Source of the DNA: JASHVB01 sp963762885
GTDB taxonomy: Bacteria; Pseudomonadota; Alphaproteobacteria; Acetobacterales; Acetobacteraceae
Length of the DNA: 64,000 nt
Assembly (NCBI GenBank): GCA_963762885.1
Contig: CAVXNH010000056.1
Location: 248,001-312,000, forward strand
Reading direction: 5' to 3'
Shown: piece after piece, positions 18,110 through 27,550 of the stretch
How positions within the stretch are numbered: position 1 is the stretch's first letter
Layout: each line of letters starts with the position of its first letter
The notes under the pieces: generated by a model
The model's input: the letters and a program-made list of their open reading frames with translations, nothing else
Databases searched by the model: none
Told to the model about the DNA's origin: nothing
Made by a program: the position numbers and the translations under genes

Positions 18110-19021
18110 TTACGCGTACTGCAGCTTCAGACCCGGCTCCGGCCATGGCATCACGCCGAGCCGTCCGCTATCCGACAAGGTGATATAGGCAGTGCGCAAA
18201 TCGGCTCCGCCGAAGCAGATGTTGGTCGGATAGGTGTCCGGCATTTTTACTTGCTGCAGCACCACGCCATCAGGCGAGATCACGGTGATGTGCCCGGTGT
18301 TCAAGGTGGCGACGCAGATATTGCCACTTGCGGTCACCGCGAGGCTGTCGAACCGGGCGTGGCCGGTAATGCTGCCCAACAGCCGCCCGCCATGCGCGGC
18401 GTGGGTGGTGTCCTTTTTCACCACGCCGGGCGAAACGATGTCGAACGCCCACAGCCGGGCACTCTCGGTGTCCGCGACGTACACGGTGCGATTGTCCGGA
18501 GACAGGCCGCAACCATTCGGACTCAGAATCGGATAGGCGATTTCCATCACTTTGGATCCGTCCGGCAACGCATAGTACAGCCCGCCGTGATCGCGGTGCC
18601 GCGCGTAGCGCTTGCCCAGATCGGTGAAATAGAAGCCGCCATGCTCGTCGAACACCAGGTCGTTTGGCGCCGACAGGCGATGGCCGCCGGCCTCGGTGTA
18701 GAGGTGGCGCGTTTCGCCGGTCCTCGCATCGATACGTTCGATCCAGCCGTGCGTGTAGCCTTCCAGCGGGCCCTGGCCCATGGACGATCCGGCCACGTAG
18801 CGGCTGCCGCCATTGTTGCAGCCATACAGCGCACCGTCCGGGCCGATCGCCAGTCCGTTCGGTCCGCCCCCGGTATCCGACAGGGTCGTTACCGTGCCGT
18901 CCGGCGTGATTCTCGACACGCGCCGGTTGCGTATCTCGGTCAGGATCACCGAGCCATCCGGCATCGCCACCGGTCCCTCGGGAAAGCCCAGGCCCGTCGC
19001 CATGATCCGCACATCCGCCAT
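18110..19021 (-). CDS. SMP-30/gluconolactonase-family protein
   Basis: A 303-residue six-bladed beta-propeller of the SMP-30 group. The first metal ligand is in GLGFPEGPVAMPDGSVILTE (Glu of PEGP). Later blades give GGGPNGLAIGPDGALYGCNNGG, SAPNDLVFDEHGGFYFTDLG (Asn and Asp ligands) and SPNGCGLSPDNRTVYVADT. Members are metal-dependent lactonases that open sugar lactones. No signal peptide is seen, so it is cytosolic. GGAGG precedes the ATG. It diverges from the NHL-propeller gene at 19142 with 120 bases between. Confidence 0.87.
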   Translation of the reverse strand: MADVRIMATGLGFPEGPVAMPDGSVILTEIRNRRVSRITPDGTVTTLSDTGGGPNGLAIGPDGALYGCNNGGSRYVAGSSMGQGPLEGYTHGWIERIDARTGETRHLYTEAGGHRLSAPNDLVFDEHGGFYFTDLGKRYARHRDHGGLYYALPDGSKVMEIAYPILSPNGCGLSPDNRTVYVADTESARLWAFDIVSPGVVKKDTTHAAHGGRLLGSITGHARFDSLAVTASGNICVATLNTGHITVISPDGVVLQQVKMPDTYPTNICFGGADLRTAYITLSDSGRLGVMPWPEPGLKLQYA

Positions 19022-19141
19022 TGCCGTTTCCTCCTGGCTTGCTTGTCGGGGCCTATCGTGTGCCGACGGACGCGCGCGTCAAGGTTTCCCCGCCGCCCGC
19101 TTCGTGACAAGCTGGAACCATTGTGACGGGAGGAAAGCGCC

Positions 19142-20099
19142 ATGGCGACCGTGGGCAACGGCGAATATACCTACGAACCGGTTCTCGACTGGGCGAAGCT
19201 GCCGCCGGGCTGGTCGTTCAAGGAGATCGGCTCGGTCGGCGTCGATCGCAACGACAACGTCTATGTGTTCAATCGCGGCGAACACCCGATGATCGTGTTC
19301 GATCGCAACGGCAATTTCCTGCGCTCCTGGGGCGAGGGTCTGTTCCCGCGCGCGCATGGCGTTTTCATGGCGCCGGACGACACGATCTGGCTGACCGATG
19401 ACGGCGACCACACGGTGCGGCAGTGCACGCTGGAGGGAAAGGTGCTGCTGACGCTTGGCATCCCCGGCAAGCCCAGCCCGTATATGAGCGGCGAGCCGTT
19501 CCATCGCTGCACCCATACAGCGATGTCGCCGCAGGGCGATATCTATGTGTCCGACGGCTACGGCAATTCTCGGGTTCACAAGTATTCTCCGAATGGCAAG
19601 CTGCTGATGTCATGGGGTGCGCCCGGCACCGATCCGGGAGAATTCAACATCGCGCACAACATCACCTGCGATGCCGATGGCTGGGTCTATGTGGCGGATC
19701 GCGAGAACCACCGCGTGCAGGTGTTCGACGGCAACGGTCGTTATGAAATCGCAATGGAACAACCTGCATCGCCCGTGCGGGCTGTACATGCCGCCGGGCA
19801 AATGTCCGGTCTGCTACATCGGCGAACTGGGCTCGGTGCAGCCGGTCAACCGGCATCTGCCAAATCTCGGGCCACGGGTGACGATCGTGGACAATACCGG
19901 CAAGCGGATTGCGCGGATTGGCGGGCTGGGACCAGGGCTGGGGCCGACGGAGTTCGTGGCACCGCATGGACTGGCAGTGGATTCGCGCGGCGATCTCTAT
20001 GTCGGCGAGGTGTCGTGGACCAACTGGCCGCAGCTCTACCCGGACCAGCCGATGCCCGACAACCTGCGGTCGCTGCATAAGTTCCGGAAGGTTGGGTGA
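19142..20099 (+). pseudogene. NHL-repeat beta-propeller protein, frameshifted
   Basis: About 318 residues of an NHL-type propeller related to the peptidyl-alpha-hydroxyglycine lyase fold. Blades repeat the pattern VDRNDNVYVFNRGEHPMIVFD, PDDTIWLTDDGDHTVRQC and DADGWVYVADRENHRVQVFD. After GNGRYE the frame shifts: dropping one A from the AAA at 19746-19748 gives RYESQWNNLHRPCGLYMPPG, and the good frame then runs to 20099, ending PDNLRSLHKFRKVG. The ATG has GGGAGG upstream. No signal peptide. Its role is unknown; the divergent SMP-30 gene suggests a shared control region at 19022-19141. Confidence 0.75.
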
Positions 20100-20111
20100 T
20101 CCGAGTTTCGG

Positions 20112-20140
20112 CCCCCGTCGTGGGAATGGCGCGACGGGGG
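20112..20140. terminator. Hairpin between convergent genes
   Basis: A 9-bp perfect stem (CCCCCGTCG at 20112-20120 with CGACGGGGG at 20132-20140) and an 11-base loop lie between two convergent genes. No long T run follows on either side, so it would be a weak or factor-assisted bidirectional terminator. Confidence 0.4.
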
Positions 20141-20151
20141 TGGCTGCCGCT

Positions 20152-20586
20152 TTATGAACCGATGAGATGGCAATCCGATATATCCTCGGCTCCTTCAGTA
20201 TTGTCGACCAGTTCGGGATACACGTGGCCGACAAAGAATCCGACACCGATGGCCAGCCTCACATATCGAACCTGACCGGGCGCCAAAGTGAGACTGAGCG
20301 TCCGGGTCACCTCAGTCGTCGTGCTGATCGTGTAGTCGCCCGCGGGCCGATCCACATATATGAAGCCGTGCGGTACTGCTGTACCAATCACCACGTCGTT
20401 CAGCTTGACCGAGGGCTGTACCGCCATTCCAACGACTGCGTTACGGTAGAGAAAGATGCGCCCTTGTCCCGCGGCTGGTGGCGCCAGCTTCGGCTGCAAT
20501 TCCGTGTAGGTCGCGCCGGAGGTGGCACATCCCGCCAGCAGCACCGCTGCAAGCAGCGCTATCAGGAACCCCGGCACCGCCCGCAT
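20152..20586 (-). CDS. DUF2846-type lipoprotein
   Basis: A 144-residue lipoprotein with the signal MRAVPGFLIALLAAVLLAGC, where LLAGC is a good lipobox with lipidated Cys20. The mature part has the DUF2846 pattern: AGQGRIFLYRNAVVG, a central VKLNDVVIGTAVPHGFIYVD and AGDYTISTTTEV, with a beta-rich end (GQVRYVRLAIGVGFFVGHVYP). These proteins sit in the cell envelope and have no known function. A second small lipoprotein gene follows 17 bases upstream on the same strand. Confidence 0.78.
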   Translation of the reverse strand: MRAVPGFLIALLAAVLLAGCATSGATYTELQPKLAPPAAGQGRIFLYRNAVVGMAVQPSVKLNDVVIGTAVPHGFIYVDRPAGDYTISTTTEVTRTLSLTLAPGQVRYVRLAIGVGFFVGHVYPELVDNTEGAEDISDCHLIGS

Positions 20587-20603
20587 CCGCTGGACAGGTC
20601 GAT

Positions 20604-21050
20604 TTATTGTTTCCCTCCTGTGTCACTCGGCAGTGTTACCGGGTTGGTAGCGGCAACGAAGCTATGCTCCACCGGCAGATAAAACCCGACCAACTGCGTG
20701 CCGCGCAGCACCACCATTGCTTCGAAGATGTTCGCGCCTTCGACTGTGACGACCTGGTCACCGGTCCGGTAGACGTCGCCTTGCGGGATATGCCCGGCAA
20801 GGTCCCAGCGTGTTCCGGCCTTGAGTTTGGTCGGAAAACCTGAGCCAAAGCCAATCGATTGGTCCTGTCGCAGCGTCCAGCCCGGGCCCGCCGGCATGCT
20901 CGCCTGAAACTCGGTCGGCACGCGGTCCACATGACTGATATCGAAGGCGCAACCGGATATCCCGCACACTATGCATGCGCCTACGACAGCCAGAAGCCTC
21001 CGGCCAGCCAAACCATCGCGGACCGGCGCCGCACCGCGCAACAGTTGCAT
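20604..21050 (-). CDS. Putative lipoprotein
   Basis: A 148-residue protein. The hydrophobic segment RRLLAVVGACIVCGISGCAFD ends in ISGC, a plausible lipobox. The mature domain (AGPGWTLRQDQSIGFGSGFP, GTRWDLAGHIPQGDVYR, GANIFEAMVVLRGTQLVGFYLP) looks like a small beta-sandwich; I do not recognise a named family. The start was set at ATG 21050 (MQLLRG) because GGGGGA lies close upstream; in-frame codons back to 21137 are less likely. It is paired with the DUF2846 lipoprotein gene downstream. Confidence 0.62.
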   Translation of the reverse strand: MQLLRGAAPVRDGLAGRRLLAVVGACIVCGISGCAFDISHVDRVPTEFQASMPAGPGWTLRQDQSIGFGSGFPTKLKAGTRWDLAGHIPQGDVYRTGDQVVTVEGANIFEAMVVLRGTQLVGFYLPVEHSFVAATNPVTLPSDTGGKQ

Positions 21051-21177
21051 TTCCCCCTGTACTCCGACGGCCCGCAATTCCTGTCTGGTTGCGGAACGTG
21101 TCGAAGTCGTAGGCCCCTTCTGACGGGAACGCAACATTCCCGCAGTGTCACGGCAGCACCGTCCGCACAGCCCGCTT

Positions 21178-21381
21178 TTACCGCCCGATCGGCACCCACC
21201 GGTCCCCGCGCTTGCGGTAGCTCCGCTTCACCGCCGCCCAGGCGATCCGGAACGCGGTTGCCTCGTCGCCGCCATGCTGCTGCCAGGCGTGGTTGAACGC
21301 CTCGCGGAAAATATCCTGCGCGTGCGGCGGCAGATGATCGCCGACCGACGGCGGCAGCTCGTCATTGCTCGCATAAGGCAT
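21178..21381 (-). CDS. chaB: ChaB-family protein
   Basis: A 67-residue ChaB-type protein: ELPPSVGDHLPPHAQDIFRE, then AFNHAWQQHGGDEATAFRIAWAAVKRSY and a basic tail RKRGDRWVPIGR. The length and layout fit ChaB, a small protein once linked to the ChaA cation transporter; its real activity is unknown. It stands 59 bases downstream of an MFS gene on the same strand. Confidence 0.85.
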   Translation of the reverse strand: MPYASNDELPPSVGDHLPPHAQDIFREAFNHAWQQHGGDEATAFRIAWAAVKRSYRKRGDRWVPIGR

Positions 21382-21439
21382 GGCGCGGCCAGACTACCCG
21401 GCCGCGCCATCCTCCGGCAATGCAAACCGCGGCGAAGGC

Positions 21440-22717
21440 TCAGGCGACGACCAGATCCGCCACGAGCTGCTTGCCCTTCGTCTCCGGCCCCACCAGCAAC
21501 GCCAGGACATAGCTGAGCGCGAAAATCATCGTCCCGATCAGCATCGGGATCGCGTAGCCAAGCCCCCACGAGGTGGCAAAGTAGGCGATGATCGGCGCCA
21601 CCAGGCCACCCCAGATCGCCCCCTGGTGATAGCAGAAGCCGCTCGCGGTAGCGCGCACCTCGGTCGGAAACCGCTCGTTGAGGTAGGTCGCCATCTGGCC
21701 CTGCATCCCGCCGGCGCCGGCTGCGCCCTGCAGCACGAAGCCCCACCAGATCAAAGAGAAGTCGTGGCTCAGCAGATACATCGGCGCCAGCGGTATCGCG
21801 ATCAGCGCCGGAATGATCATCGACGCCCGGCGTCCGATCCTGTCCGCCAGCCAGCCCCACAACGCACTGGACAGGAACGTCACGAGGTTGGCCGCCACGC
21901 CGACCTCGCCGATCGCGCCCGGCGACATATGCAGATCGACCTGGAGATGCGTCGCGAACAGCACGGTGACCGAATAGTACGTCACGAACCCGCTCGCCAT
22001 CCACCAGCACGCGGTCAGCGTATTGCCGATCATGCCGCGCTTGAAGATGCTGAACAGCGGCGCCTTGCACTCGCGGTTCTCGGCTTTCTGGAGCCGGCGG
22101 TTTTCCACCCAGACCTCGGGCTCCTTGACGAAGAAGCGCACATAGACCACCGCCAGCGCGGGCAGCACGCCGACCATCAGCATGCCGCGCCAGCCGATCG
22201 AATTATAGAACAGGCCGTAGATCGCGAACGACATCAGGAAGCCGATGCCCCATGATCCTTGCAGCACGCCGCCCATGAACCCACGTGAACGCTGCGGCCA
22301 GGTTTCCATCGCCAGCGCAGACCCGGCCGGCCACTCCGCACCCATGAACAGGCCCAGCACGGCGCGTGCGACAAACAGGAACGTGAAGCTTGGCGACAGC
22401 CCGGCGGCAAAGTTGCACAGCGAATATCCCAGGATCGCGATCATCAACGGCTTCTTCCGGCCGATCCGGTCGCCGACCCAGCCCGATGCCGTTGCCCCCA
22501 ACAGGCGCATCCACAAAGTGATCGTGAACACGAACGTCACCGACAGCATCGAAACATTAAAATCCTGCGCAATCGCGTGCATGATCAGTAGGAATACGGT
22601 GAAGTCGAACGCGTCGAGCGTCCATCCCAGCCAGGCTGCGATGAACGCATACCACTGATCCTTGGTGGGTTCCTTCCACCATGGGACAGACGGATTACTT
22701 CCGGTGGCAGCAGACAT
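21440..22717 (-). CDS. MFS transporter (NanT/lactate-permease-like)
   Basis: A 425-residue MFS protein with 12 helices. The first contains WLGWTLDAFDFTVFLLIM, a strong hallmark of the sialic acid / lactate / aromatic acid:H+ branch. The loop 2-3 motif is GWVGDRIGRKKPL, with LGLFMGAEWPAGSALAMETWP in helix 5 and the second-half repeat WGWLADRIGRRASM. The substrate is probably a monocarboxylate. The N-terminal SVPWWKEPTKDQWYAFIAAW is also typical. No enzymes are close by to point to a substrate. Confidence 0.83.
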   Translation of the reverse strand: MSAATGSNPSVPWWKEPTKDQWYAFIAAWLGWTLDAFDFTVFLLIMHAIAQDFNVSMLSVTFVFTITLWMRLLGATASGWVGDRIGRKKPLMIAILGYSLCNFAAGLSPSFTFLFVARAVLGLFMGAEWPAGSALAMETWPQRSRGFMGGVLQGSWGIGFLMSFAIYGLFYNSIGWRGMLMVGVLPALAVVYVRFFVKEPEVWVENRRLQKAENRECKAPLFSIFKRGMIGNTLTACWWMASGFVTYYSVTVLFATHLQVDLHMSPGAIGEVGVAANLVTFLSSALWGWLADRIGRRASMIIPALIAIPLAPMYLLSHDFSLIWWGFVLQGAAGAGGMQGQMATYLNERFPTEVRATASGFCYHQGAIWGGLVAPIIAYFATSWGLGYAIPMLIGTMIFALSYVLALLVGPETKGKQLVADLVVA

Positions 22718-22939
22718 TACGGAAACTCCCTGTTGATTATTTAACTTTTCGACCTTGTCGCGATTGTTTTCTGTATAGCCCAGTAACGGGACAGCGTTTC
22801 CGCCATCCCGTTGCCTCGTGCGACAAGTAGCGGAACCCTATGCCCGACCGCCAACTCGCGTCAAAGTTTTTCCTGACACGTGTAGGGTATTTCCTGACAT
22901 CAGACCGGCAGCCGCCACCGCGCCCCGGTCCGGCCCGCC

Positions 22940-22971
22940 AAAAAAAGGCCACCGCGGCGACCGCGGTGGCC
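22940..22971 (-). terminator. Rho-independent terminator after the serine hydrolase gene
   Basis: On the minus strand, an 11-bp perfect stem (GGCCACCGCGG and its complement, 3-base loop) is followed by seven T residues (complement of A 22940-22946). It lies about 48 bases past the stop at 23019. The remaining gap up to 22717 holds no coding signal and should contain the promoter of the MFS gene. Confidence 0.88.
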
Positions 22972-23018
22972 TCTGCTGCCTCCCCCGCCCGGGTGGGCGG
23001 GACAGCCGGCAGACTCTC

Positions 23019-24131
23019 TCAGTCGATCGCGGCGTGCACCAGGTTCGCAACCCGATCCAAGCGCATCGAATGCCAAGGATCCGGATATACGAAATTCGTC
23101 AAATACGTAAACGAAACCCCACTGCTCGGATCCGCCCAGGAATACGACGAGCCGACGCCGCCATGCCCGAACGTCACCGGCGCGCCGATCGTCCCCAGCC
23201 CGCGAATGCGGTCGCTGTCGCCGCGCACATGCGGCCCCAGCCCGCGATGCATCGGGATCCCATCCATCTGCGCGTCGCCGCGATCGCCGGTATGGTTGCG
23301 CGACACGTAAGCGATCAGCCGCGGCGAGAACAGCCGCACGTTGCCCAGACGCCCGCCGGCCCCCAGCATCTGATAGAACGCCGCCATGCCACGCGCCGTC
23401 GCGAAGCCGCCGCCGCTCGGCAAACCCGCAGCGCGGAACTCGGGCGAGTTGTCGCGTGGCTCCGGCGCATAGGTATCGGCGCAGCGGTTCTGCTGTTGCG
23501 TCGGCACACCCACAAAGATGTCGTTGCCGAGCCCCAGCGGTTCGATCACGCGGGTCCGGATCACGTCGCGATAATCCTGGCCGGTGACCGCCTCGATCAC
23601 CATCGCCTGCACCAGATGTGCCGCCTGCCCGTGGTATTGCAGCTTCGAACCCGGCGTCCAGTCGAGCGAAAAGTCGCAGACCTCGGCCCGCATCCGCGCA
23701 TGATCGGTCCAGGTCGCCTTGGTGATATTGTTATTGGGAAACCCGCCCTGGTGCGTCATCACCTGTTCCAGCGTGATGTCGGCTTTGCCGCGCGCCGCGA
23801 ACTCGGGCAGGTGGTCGGATACCTTGTCCATGAAGGACAGCTTGCCCTCTTCGACCAGCGTCCACACCGCGGAACTGGTCAGCACCTTGGTCTGGCTGAA
23901 CAGCAGGAACAGCGTGTCGTTCGCCGCCGGCAACCGCGATGGCTCGGTCTTCGCATTGCCATAGGTACGGAACAGCGCCAGTTGCCCATGCCGCGCCAGG
24001 GCGATCTGCGCACCGGGATAGCGGCCTTCCTCGATATGCTGCTGGATCAGCCGGTCGAGGTGCTCTATCGGCTTGGCGCCAAAGCCCAGGCTGGCAAGAT
24101 CGCTGGACGGCAACGGATAATCGCTCGACAT
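23019..24131 (-). CDS. Serine hydrolase, beta-lactamase class C fold
   Basis: A 370-residue protein of the beta-lactamase/esterase group (pfam00144 type). The nucleophile motif SxxK is SQTK at residues 79-82 in LFLLFSQTKVLTSS, and a Tyr motif lies in KLQYHGQAAHLVQ. The C-terminal FGHGGVGSSYSWADP supplies the HxG box. No signal peptide is seen, so it is probably a cytosolic esterase rather than a resistance enzyme. It has its own terminator at 22940-22971 and diverges from the DUF3237 gene at 24274. Confidence 0.85.
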   Translation of the reverse strand: MSSDYPLPSSDLASLGFGAKPIEHLDRLIQQHIEEGRYPGAQIALARHGQLALFRTYGNAKTEPSRLPAANDTLFLLFSQTKVLTSSAVWTLVEEGKLSFMDKVSDHLPEFAARGKADITLEQVMTHQGGFPNNNITKATWTDHARMRAEVCDFSLDWTPGSKLQYHGQAAHLVQAMVIEAVTGQDYRDVIRTRVIEPLGLGNDIFVGVPTQQQNRCADTYAPEPRDNSPEFRAAGLPSGGGFATARGMAAFYQMLGAGGRLGNVRLFSPRLIAYVSRNHTGDRGDAQMDGIPMHRGLGPHVRGDSDRIRGLGTIGAPVTFGHGGVGSSYSWADPSSGVSFTYLTNFVYPDPWHSMRLDRVANLVHAAID

Positions 24132-24273
24132 GACGCTGGTTCCTCTCTGCGCTTTGTGGCGTCCAGGTTAGAACCGGAACGGCGCAATCACCAAACCGGG
24201 CGAGCGCTGCTCTCTTGTCTCGCCTCAGCGGATCGGGTCTGATCCGCCGCGCCCGGCGTCGCGCGAGGACAGT

Positions 24274-24687
24274 ATGGCAGAAATCCGCACAGCACCCCTG
24301 TTCACTATGACACTTCAGGTGTCCGGCATGCAGCCGATCGGCGCTACGCCAAACGGCAATCGCCGCGTCGGGCTGGTCGCCGGCGGCACGTTCGAAGGTG
24401 CGCGGCTCAAGGGCATCGTGCTGCCCGGCGACGCCGACTGGATCATTGCGCGGCCGGACGGCGCGACGATCGGCATGACCTATCGCGGCATGCGGCACGG
24501 CCCGGCCGCGGTGATGGACCGGCTGAACCGCGGCGACATCGTCGATCCCGCCGAGTATTACTTCCGGACGTCGGTGGCGCTCGAAACCGCCGCGGCGAAA
24601 TCCGACTGGCTCAACCGCATCATTGCTATCGGCACCGGCCGGCGTCCGCCGGAAGGCCCGGTCTACGACGTGTTCGAGGTACTGTAA
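24274..24687 (+). CDS. DUF3237 protein
   Basis: A 137-residue protein with the DUF3237 pattern: PLFTMTLQVSGMQPIGATPN, GLVAGGTFEGARLKGIVLPGDADW, IGMTYRGMRHGP and the EYYFRTSVALETAA strand, ending WLNRIIAIGTGRRP. It is a small lipocalin-like barrel of unknown activity. It begins an operon: the 3-hydroxyisobutyrate dehydrogenase starts 3 bases after its stop. Confidence 0.82.
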   Translation: MAEIRTAPLFTMTLQVSGMQPIGATPNGNRRVGLVAGGTFEGARLKGIVLPGDADWIIARPDGATIGMTYRGMRHGPAAVMDRLNRGDIVDPAEYYFRTSVALETAAAKSDWLNRIIAIGTGRRPPEGPVYDVFEVL

Positions 24688-24690
24688 ATC

Positions 24691-25587
24691 ATGGCGACCA
24701 TCGGTTTCATCGGTCTGGGCAACATGGGCGCGCCGATGGCGGCGAACCTGATCAAGGCCGGTCATCAGGTCACCGGCTACGACCTCAGTCCTGCTGCGCT
24801 GCAGCAACTTCTCACCGTCGGTGGCCAGGTTGCCACCAGTGCCGCCGATGCGGCGCGCGGTGCGGAGTTCGTCATCACCATGCTGCCCGCGGGAGAGCAT
24901 GTGCGCGAGGTCTGGCTGCATCAGGGCGGCCTGATCGAGGCGGTGAAGGGCGGGAAGCCGTTGCTCATCGATTGCTCTACCATCGACGTCGAGAGCGCAC
25001 GCATCGTCACCGCGGCCGCGGAACAGTCCGGGTTGCAGATGCTCGACGCGCCGGTATCCGGCGGCACGGTCGGCGCGGCGAACGGCACGCTGACCTTCAT
25101 GGTGGGCGGCACCGAGACGGCCTTCGAACGCGGCCTGCCGATCCTGCATGCGATGGGCAAGAACATTTTTCTCGCTGGCGGACCGGGCGCCGGCCAGGCA
25201 GCGAAGATCTGCAACAACATGATGCTGGCGATCAACATGGTCGGCGTGTCGGAGGGCTTTCTGCTGGCGCAGAAGCTGGGCCTCGACTGGGACAAGCTGC
25301 ACGCCATCACCAGCACGGCGACGAGCCAGTCGTGGGCGCTGAGCAATTACTGTCCGGCACCGGGCCCGGTGCCCGCGGCGCCATCGAACCGCGACTATGC
25401 GCCCGGCTTCATGGCCGCATTGATGTTGAAGGATGTGAAGCTGTCGCAAGCGGCCGCGGATGCGACCGGATCGCCGACCCCGCTCGCTGCGCACGCCTTG
25501 TCGTTCTACCAGGCGGTGGTTGATGCGGGTGACGGCAGCAAGGACTTCTCCGTGGTATTCCGCTGGCTGGCGGGACAAAAACGATAG
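24691..25587 (+). CDS. mmsB: 3-hydroxyisobutyrate dehydrogenase family
   Basis: A 298-residue NAD(P)-dependent beta-hydroxyacid dehydrogenase. It has the Rossmann motif GFIGLGNMGAPMAANL, the substrate segment DAPVSGGTVGAANGTL, and GAGQAAKICNNMM with catalytic Lys172. The length equals MmsB, which oxidises 3-hydroxyisobutyrate to methylmalonate semialdehyde in valine breakdown. Tartronate semialdehyde reductase has the same motifs, so the exact substrate is not certain. Three bases separate it from DUF3237 and an acyl-CoA ligase follows, which favours a branched-chain or short-acid catabolic unit. Confidence 0.84.
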   Translation: MATIGFIGLGNMGAPMAANLIKAGHQVTGYDLSPAALQQLLTVGGQVATSAADAARGAEFVITMLPAGEHVREVWLHQGGLIEAVKGGKPLLIDCSTIDVESARIVTAAAEQSGLQMLDAPVSGGTVGAANGTLTFMVGGTETAFERGLPILHAMGKNIFLAGGPGAGQAAKICNNMMLAINMVGVSEGFLLAQKLGLDWDKLHAITSTATSQSWALSNYCPAPGPVPAAPSNRDYAPGFMAALMLKDVKLSQAAADATGSPTPLAAHALSFYQAVVDAGDGSKDFSVVFRWLAGQKR

Positions 25588-25598
25588 CCTGCCAGTAT

Positions 25599-25688
25599 TC
25601 CCCCTCCCCTTGAAGGAGGGGGTTAGGGGGAGGGGTCCGAACGGCAAGAACCCCTCCCCCTAACCCCCTCCCTCAAGGCGAGGGGGAA
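25599..25688. repeat. Palindromic repeat, family D
   Basis: A 90-base near-perfect inverted repeat between mmsB and the acyl-CoA ligase. The left arm starts CCCCCTCCCCTTGAAGGAGG and the right arm is its mirror (CCCCTAACCCCCTCCCTCAA). The arms are purine/pyrimidine biased (C-rich, then G-rich). It is seen only once in this window. It may attenuate read-through to the ligase gene. Confidence 0.75.
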
Positions 25689-25726
25689 TAGTACGAAGCG
25701 TAACAATTACATCCAGGGAGGCAACA

Positions 25727-27418
25727 ATGGGTGCGGAAGCGTTCAAGGCGGCACGCGAATTCCTGTTCGCGCATCGCACCGACTATGCCGCGGCACACGC
25801 CGAATTCCGCTGGCCACAGCTTGAGCATTTCAACTACGCGCTCGACTGGTTCGATGCCGAACTGGCGCGCGGCGTGCTCGCCGACCAGCCTGCCCTGAAG
25901 ATCGTCGGCGACGGCGAGGCGACACGGACCTTCGCCGAACTCTCCGCTGCCTCCAACCAGGTGGCCAACGGCCTGCGCGCCCTCGGCGTCAAACGCGGCG
26001 AGCGCATCTTGCTCATGCTCGGCAACGTCGTCCCATTGTGGGAAGTGATGCTCGCAGCCATGAAGCTGGGCGCCGTCGTCATCCCCGCCACCACCTTGCT
26101 CTCGCCATATGACCTCAAGGACCGGTTCGAACGAGGCCGCGTGCGGCACCTTGTCGCCAACGCCGCCGACGCGCCGAAATTCGAGGGCCTGGATCCCAGC
26201 GTGACGCGCATCGCCGTAGGCGACGCCCCAGCCGGCTGGCACAGTTACGACACCCTGCGTACCGGATCGGCGACCTTCGCCGCAGACGCGCCTACGCACG
26301 CCACCGATCCGCTGCTGCTGTATTTCACCTCCGGCACCACCTCGCGCCCAAAGCTGGTAGAGCACAGCCACCAAAGCTATCCGGCCGGCCACCTGGTCAC
26401 GATGTACTGGATCGGCTTGCAGCCAGGCGACATGCACCTGAACATCTCCTCGCCCGGCTGGGCAAAGCACGCCTATAGCTGCTTCTTCGCCCCCTGGAAT
26501 GCCGGTGCAACGGTGTTCATCGCCAACCAGCCGCGTTTCAACGCGCGCGGCATGCTGGAAGCGATCGCTGCGAACAAGGTAACCACGATCTGCGCGCCGC
26601 CGACCGTCTGGCGGATGTTCGTGCAGGAGGACATGACGCAATATCGCACGGCGCTGCGCGAAGTTCTGTCCGCCGGCGAACCATGCAATCCCGAAATCAT
26701 AGAGCATGTGCGCAAGGTCTGGGGCCTGACGGTGCGCGAGGGCTACGGCCAGACCGAAACCACCTTGCAGATCGGCTGCTTCCCGGGTCAGGCCGTCAAG
26801 CTCGGCTCGATGGGCCAGGAAGCGCCCGGCTACCGAATCCGACTCCTCGACGCGGAGGACAACGCGGTGGAGGAAGGCGAAGTCTGCATCGACTTGAATC
26901 CACCGCCGGTTGGCCTGATGCGCGGCTACCAGAACGATGACGGCTCGTTCGTGCCACTCGGCCGCAACGCCTATCGCACCGGCGATGTCGCATCGCGCGA
27001 TGCGGATGGTTACTACACTTACGTCGGCCGCGCCGACGACGTATTCAAAGCCTCCGACTACCGCATCAGTCCGTTCGAACTGGAAAGCGCGCTGATAGAG
27101 CATGTGGCGGTGGCCGAAGCTGCCGTCGTGCCGGCGCCGGATGCGATGCGGCTGGCGATTCCGAAGGCTTATATCACGTTGACCGCCGGCACGTCCGCCG
27201 ATCGTGACACAGCGCTGTCCATCTTCCGCCATCTGCGGGAGCGGCTGTCGCCATTCAAGCGCGTGCGACGGATCGAATTCGCCGACCTGCCGAAGACGAT
27301 CTCCGGCAAGATCCGCCGTGTCGAATTGCGGCAGACGGAAGAGACGCACGCCGCACAAGGCACCAGGGCGGCCGGCGAATTCCGCGAGGAAGACTTTCCG
27401 GAGTTGTCCCGCTCCTGA
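25727..27418 (+). CDS. Acyl-CoA/benzoate-CoA ligase (AMP-forming)
   Basis: A 563-residue adenylate-forming ligase. The P-loop TSGTTSRPK is at 201-209; then GYGQTETT, the YRTGDVASRDADGY hinge, YVGRADDVFKASDYRI and the C-terminal Lys in KTISGKIRRVEL. This makes an acyl-adenylate and then an acyl-CoA from a carboxylic acid, ATP and CoA. The overall look is of the medium-chain / benzoate-CoA ligase subgroup. GGGAGG stands 7 bases upstream of the ATG. With mmsB and DUF3237 just before it, the product may enter a carboxylate breakdown route; the real acid is unknown. Confidence 0.86.
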   Translation: MGAEAFKAAREFLFAHRTDYAAAHAEFRWPQLEHFNYALDWFDAELARGVLADQPALKIVGDGEATRTFAELSAASNQVANGLRALGVKRGERILLMLGNVVPLWEVMLAAMKLGAVVIPATTLLSPYDLKDRFERGRVRHLVANAADAPKFEGLDPSVTRIAVGDAPAGWHSYDTLRTGSATFAADAPTHATDPLLLYFTSGTTSRPKLVEHSHQSYPAGHLVTMYWIGLQPGDMHLNISSPGWAKHAYSCFFAPWNAGATVFIANQPRFNARGMLEAIAANKVTTICAPPTVWRMFVQEDMTQYRTALREVLSAGEPCNPEIIEHVRKVWGLTVREGYGQTETTLQIGCFPGQAVKLGSMGQEAPGYRIRLLDAEDNAVEEGEVCIDLNPPPVGLMRGYQNDDGSFVPLGRNAYRTGDVASRDADGYYTYVGRADDVFKASDYRISPFELESALIEHVAVAEAAVVPAPDAMRLAIPKAYITLTAGTSADRDTALSIFRHLRERLSPFKRVRRIEFADLPKTISGKIRRVELRQTEETHAAQGTRAAGEFREEDFPELSRS

Positions 27419-27550
27419 AATATCCGCGCGATGGCGGTCTTCTCGGATAAATTTACCAGGTGCCGATAGCACCCGCACTAAGCGACGAGCGATGGTCGAG
27501 TGGCCATGGCCGTTGACAGGGCCGTAGCACTGGCGGTAATTAGCCAATGG

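Noticed and set aside
19740..19750. Programmed frameshift in the NHL gene
   Set aside because: No slippery heptamer or stimulatory structure is obvious, and similar breaks occur in many unrelated genes of the window.
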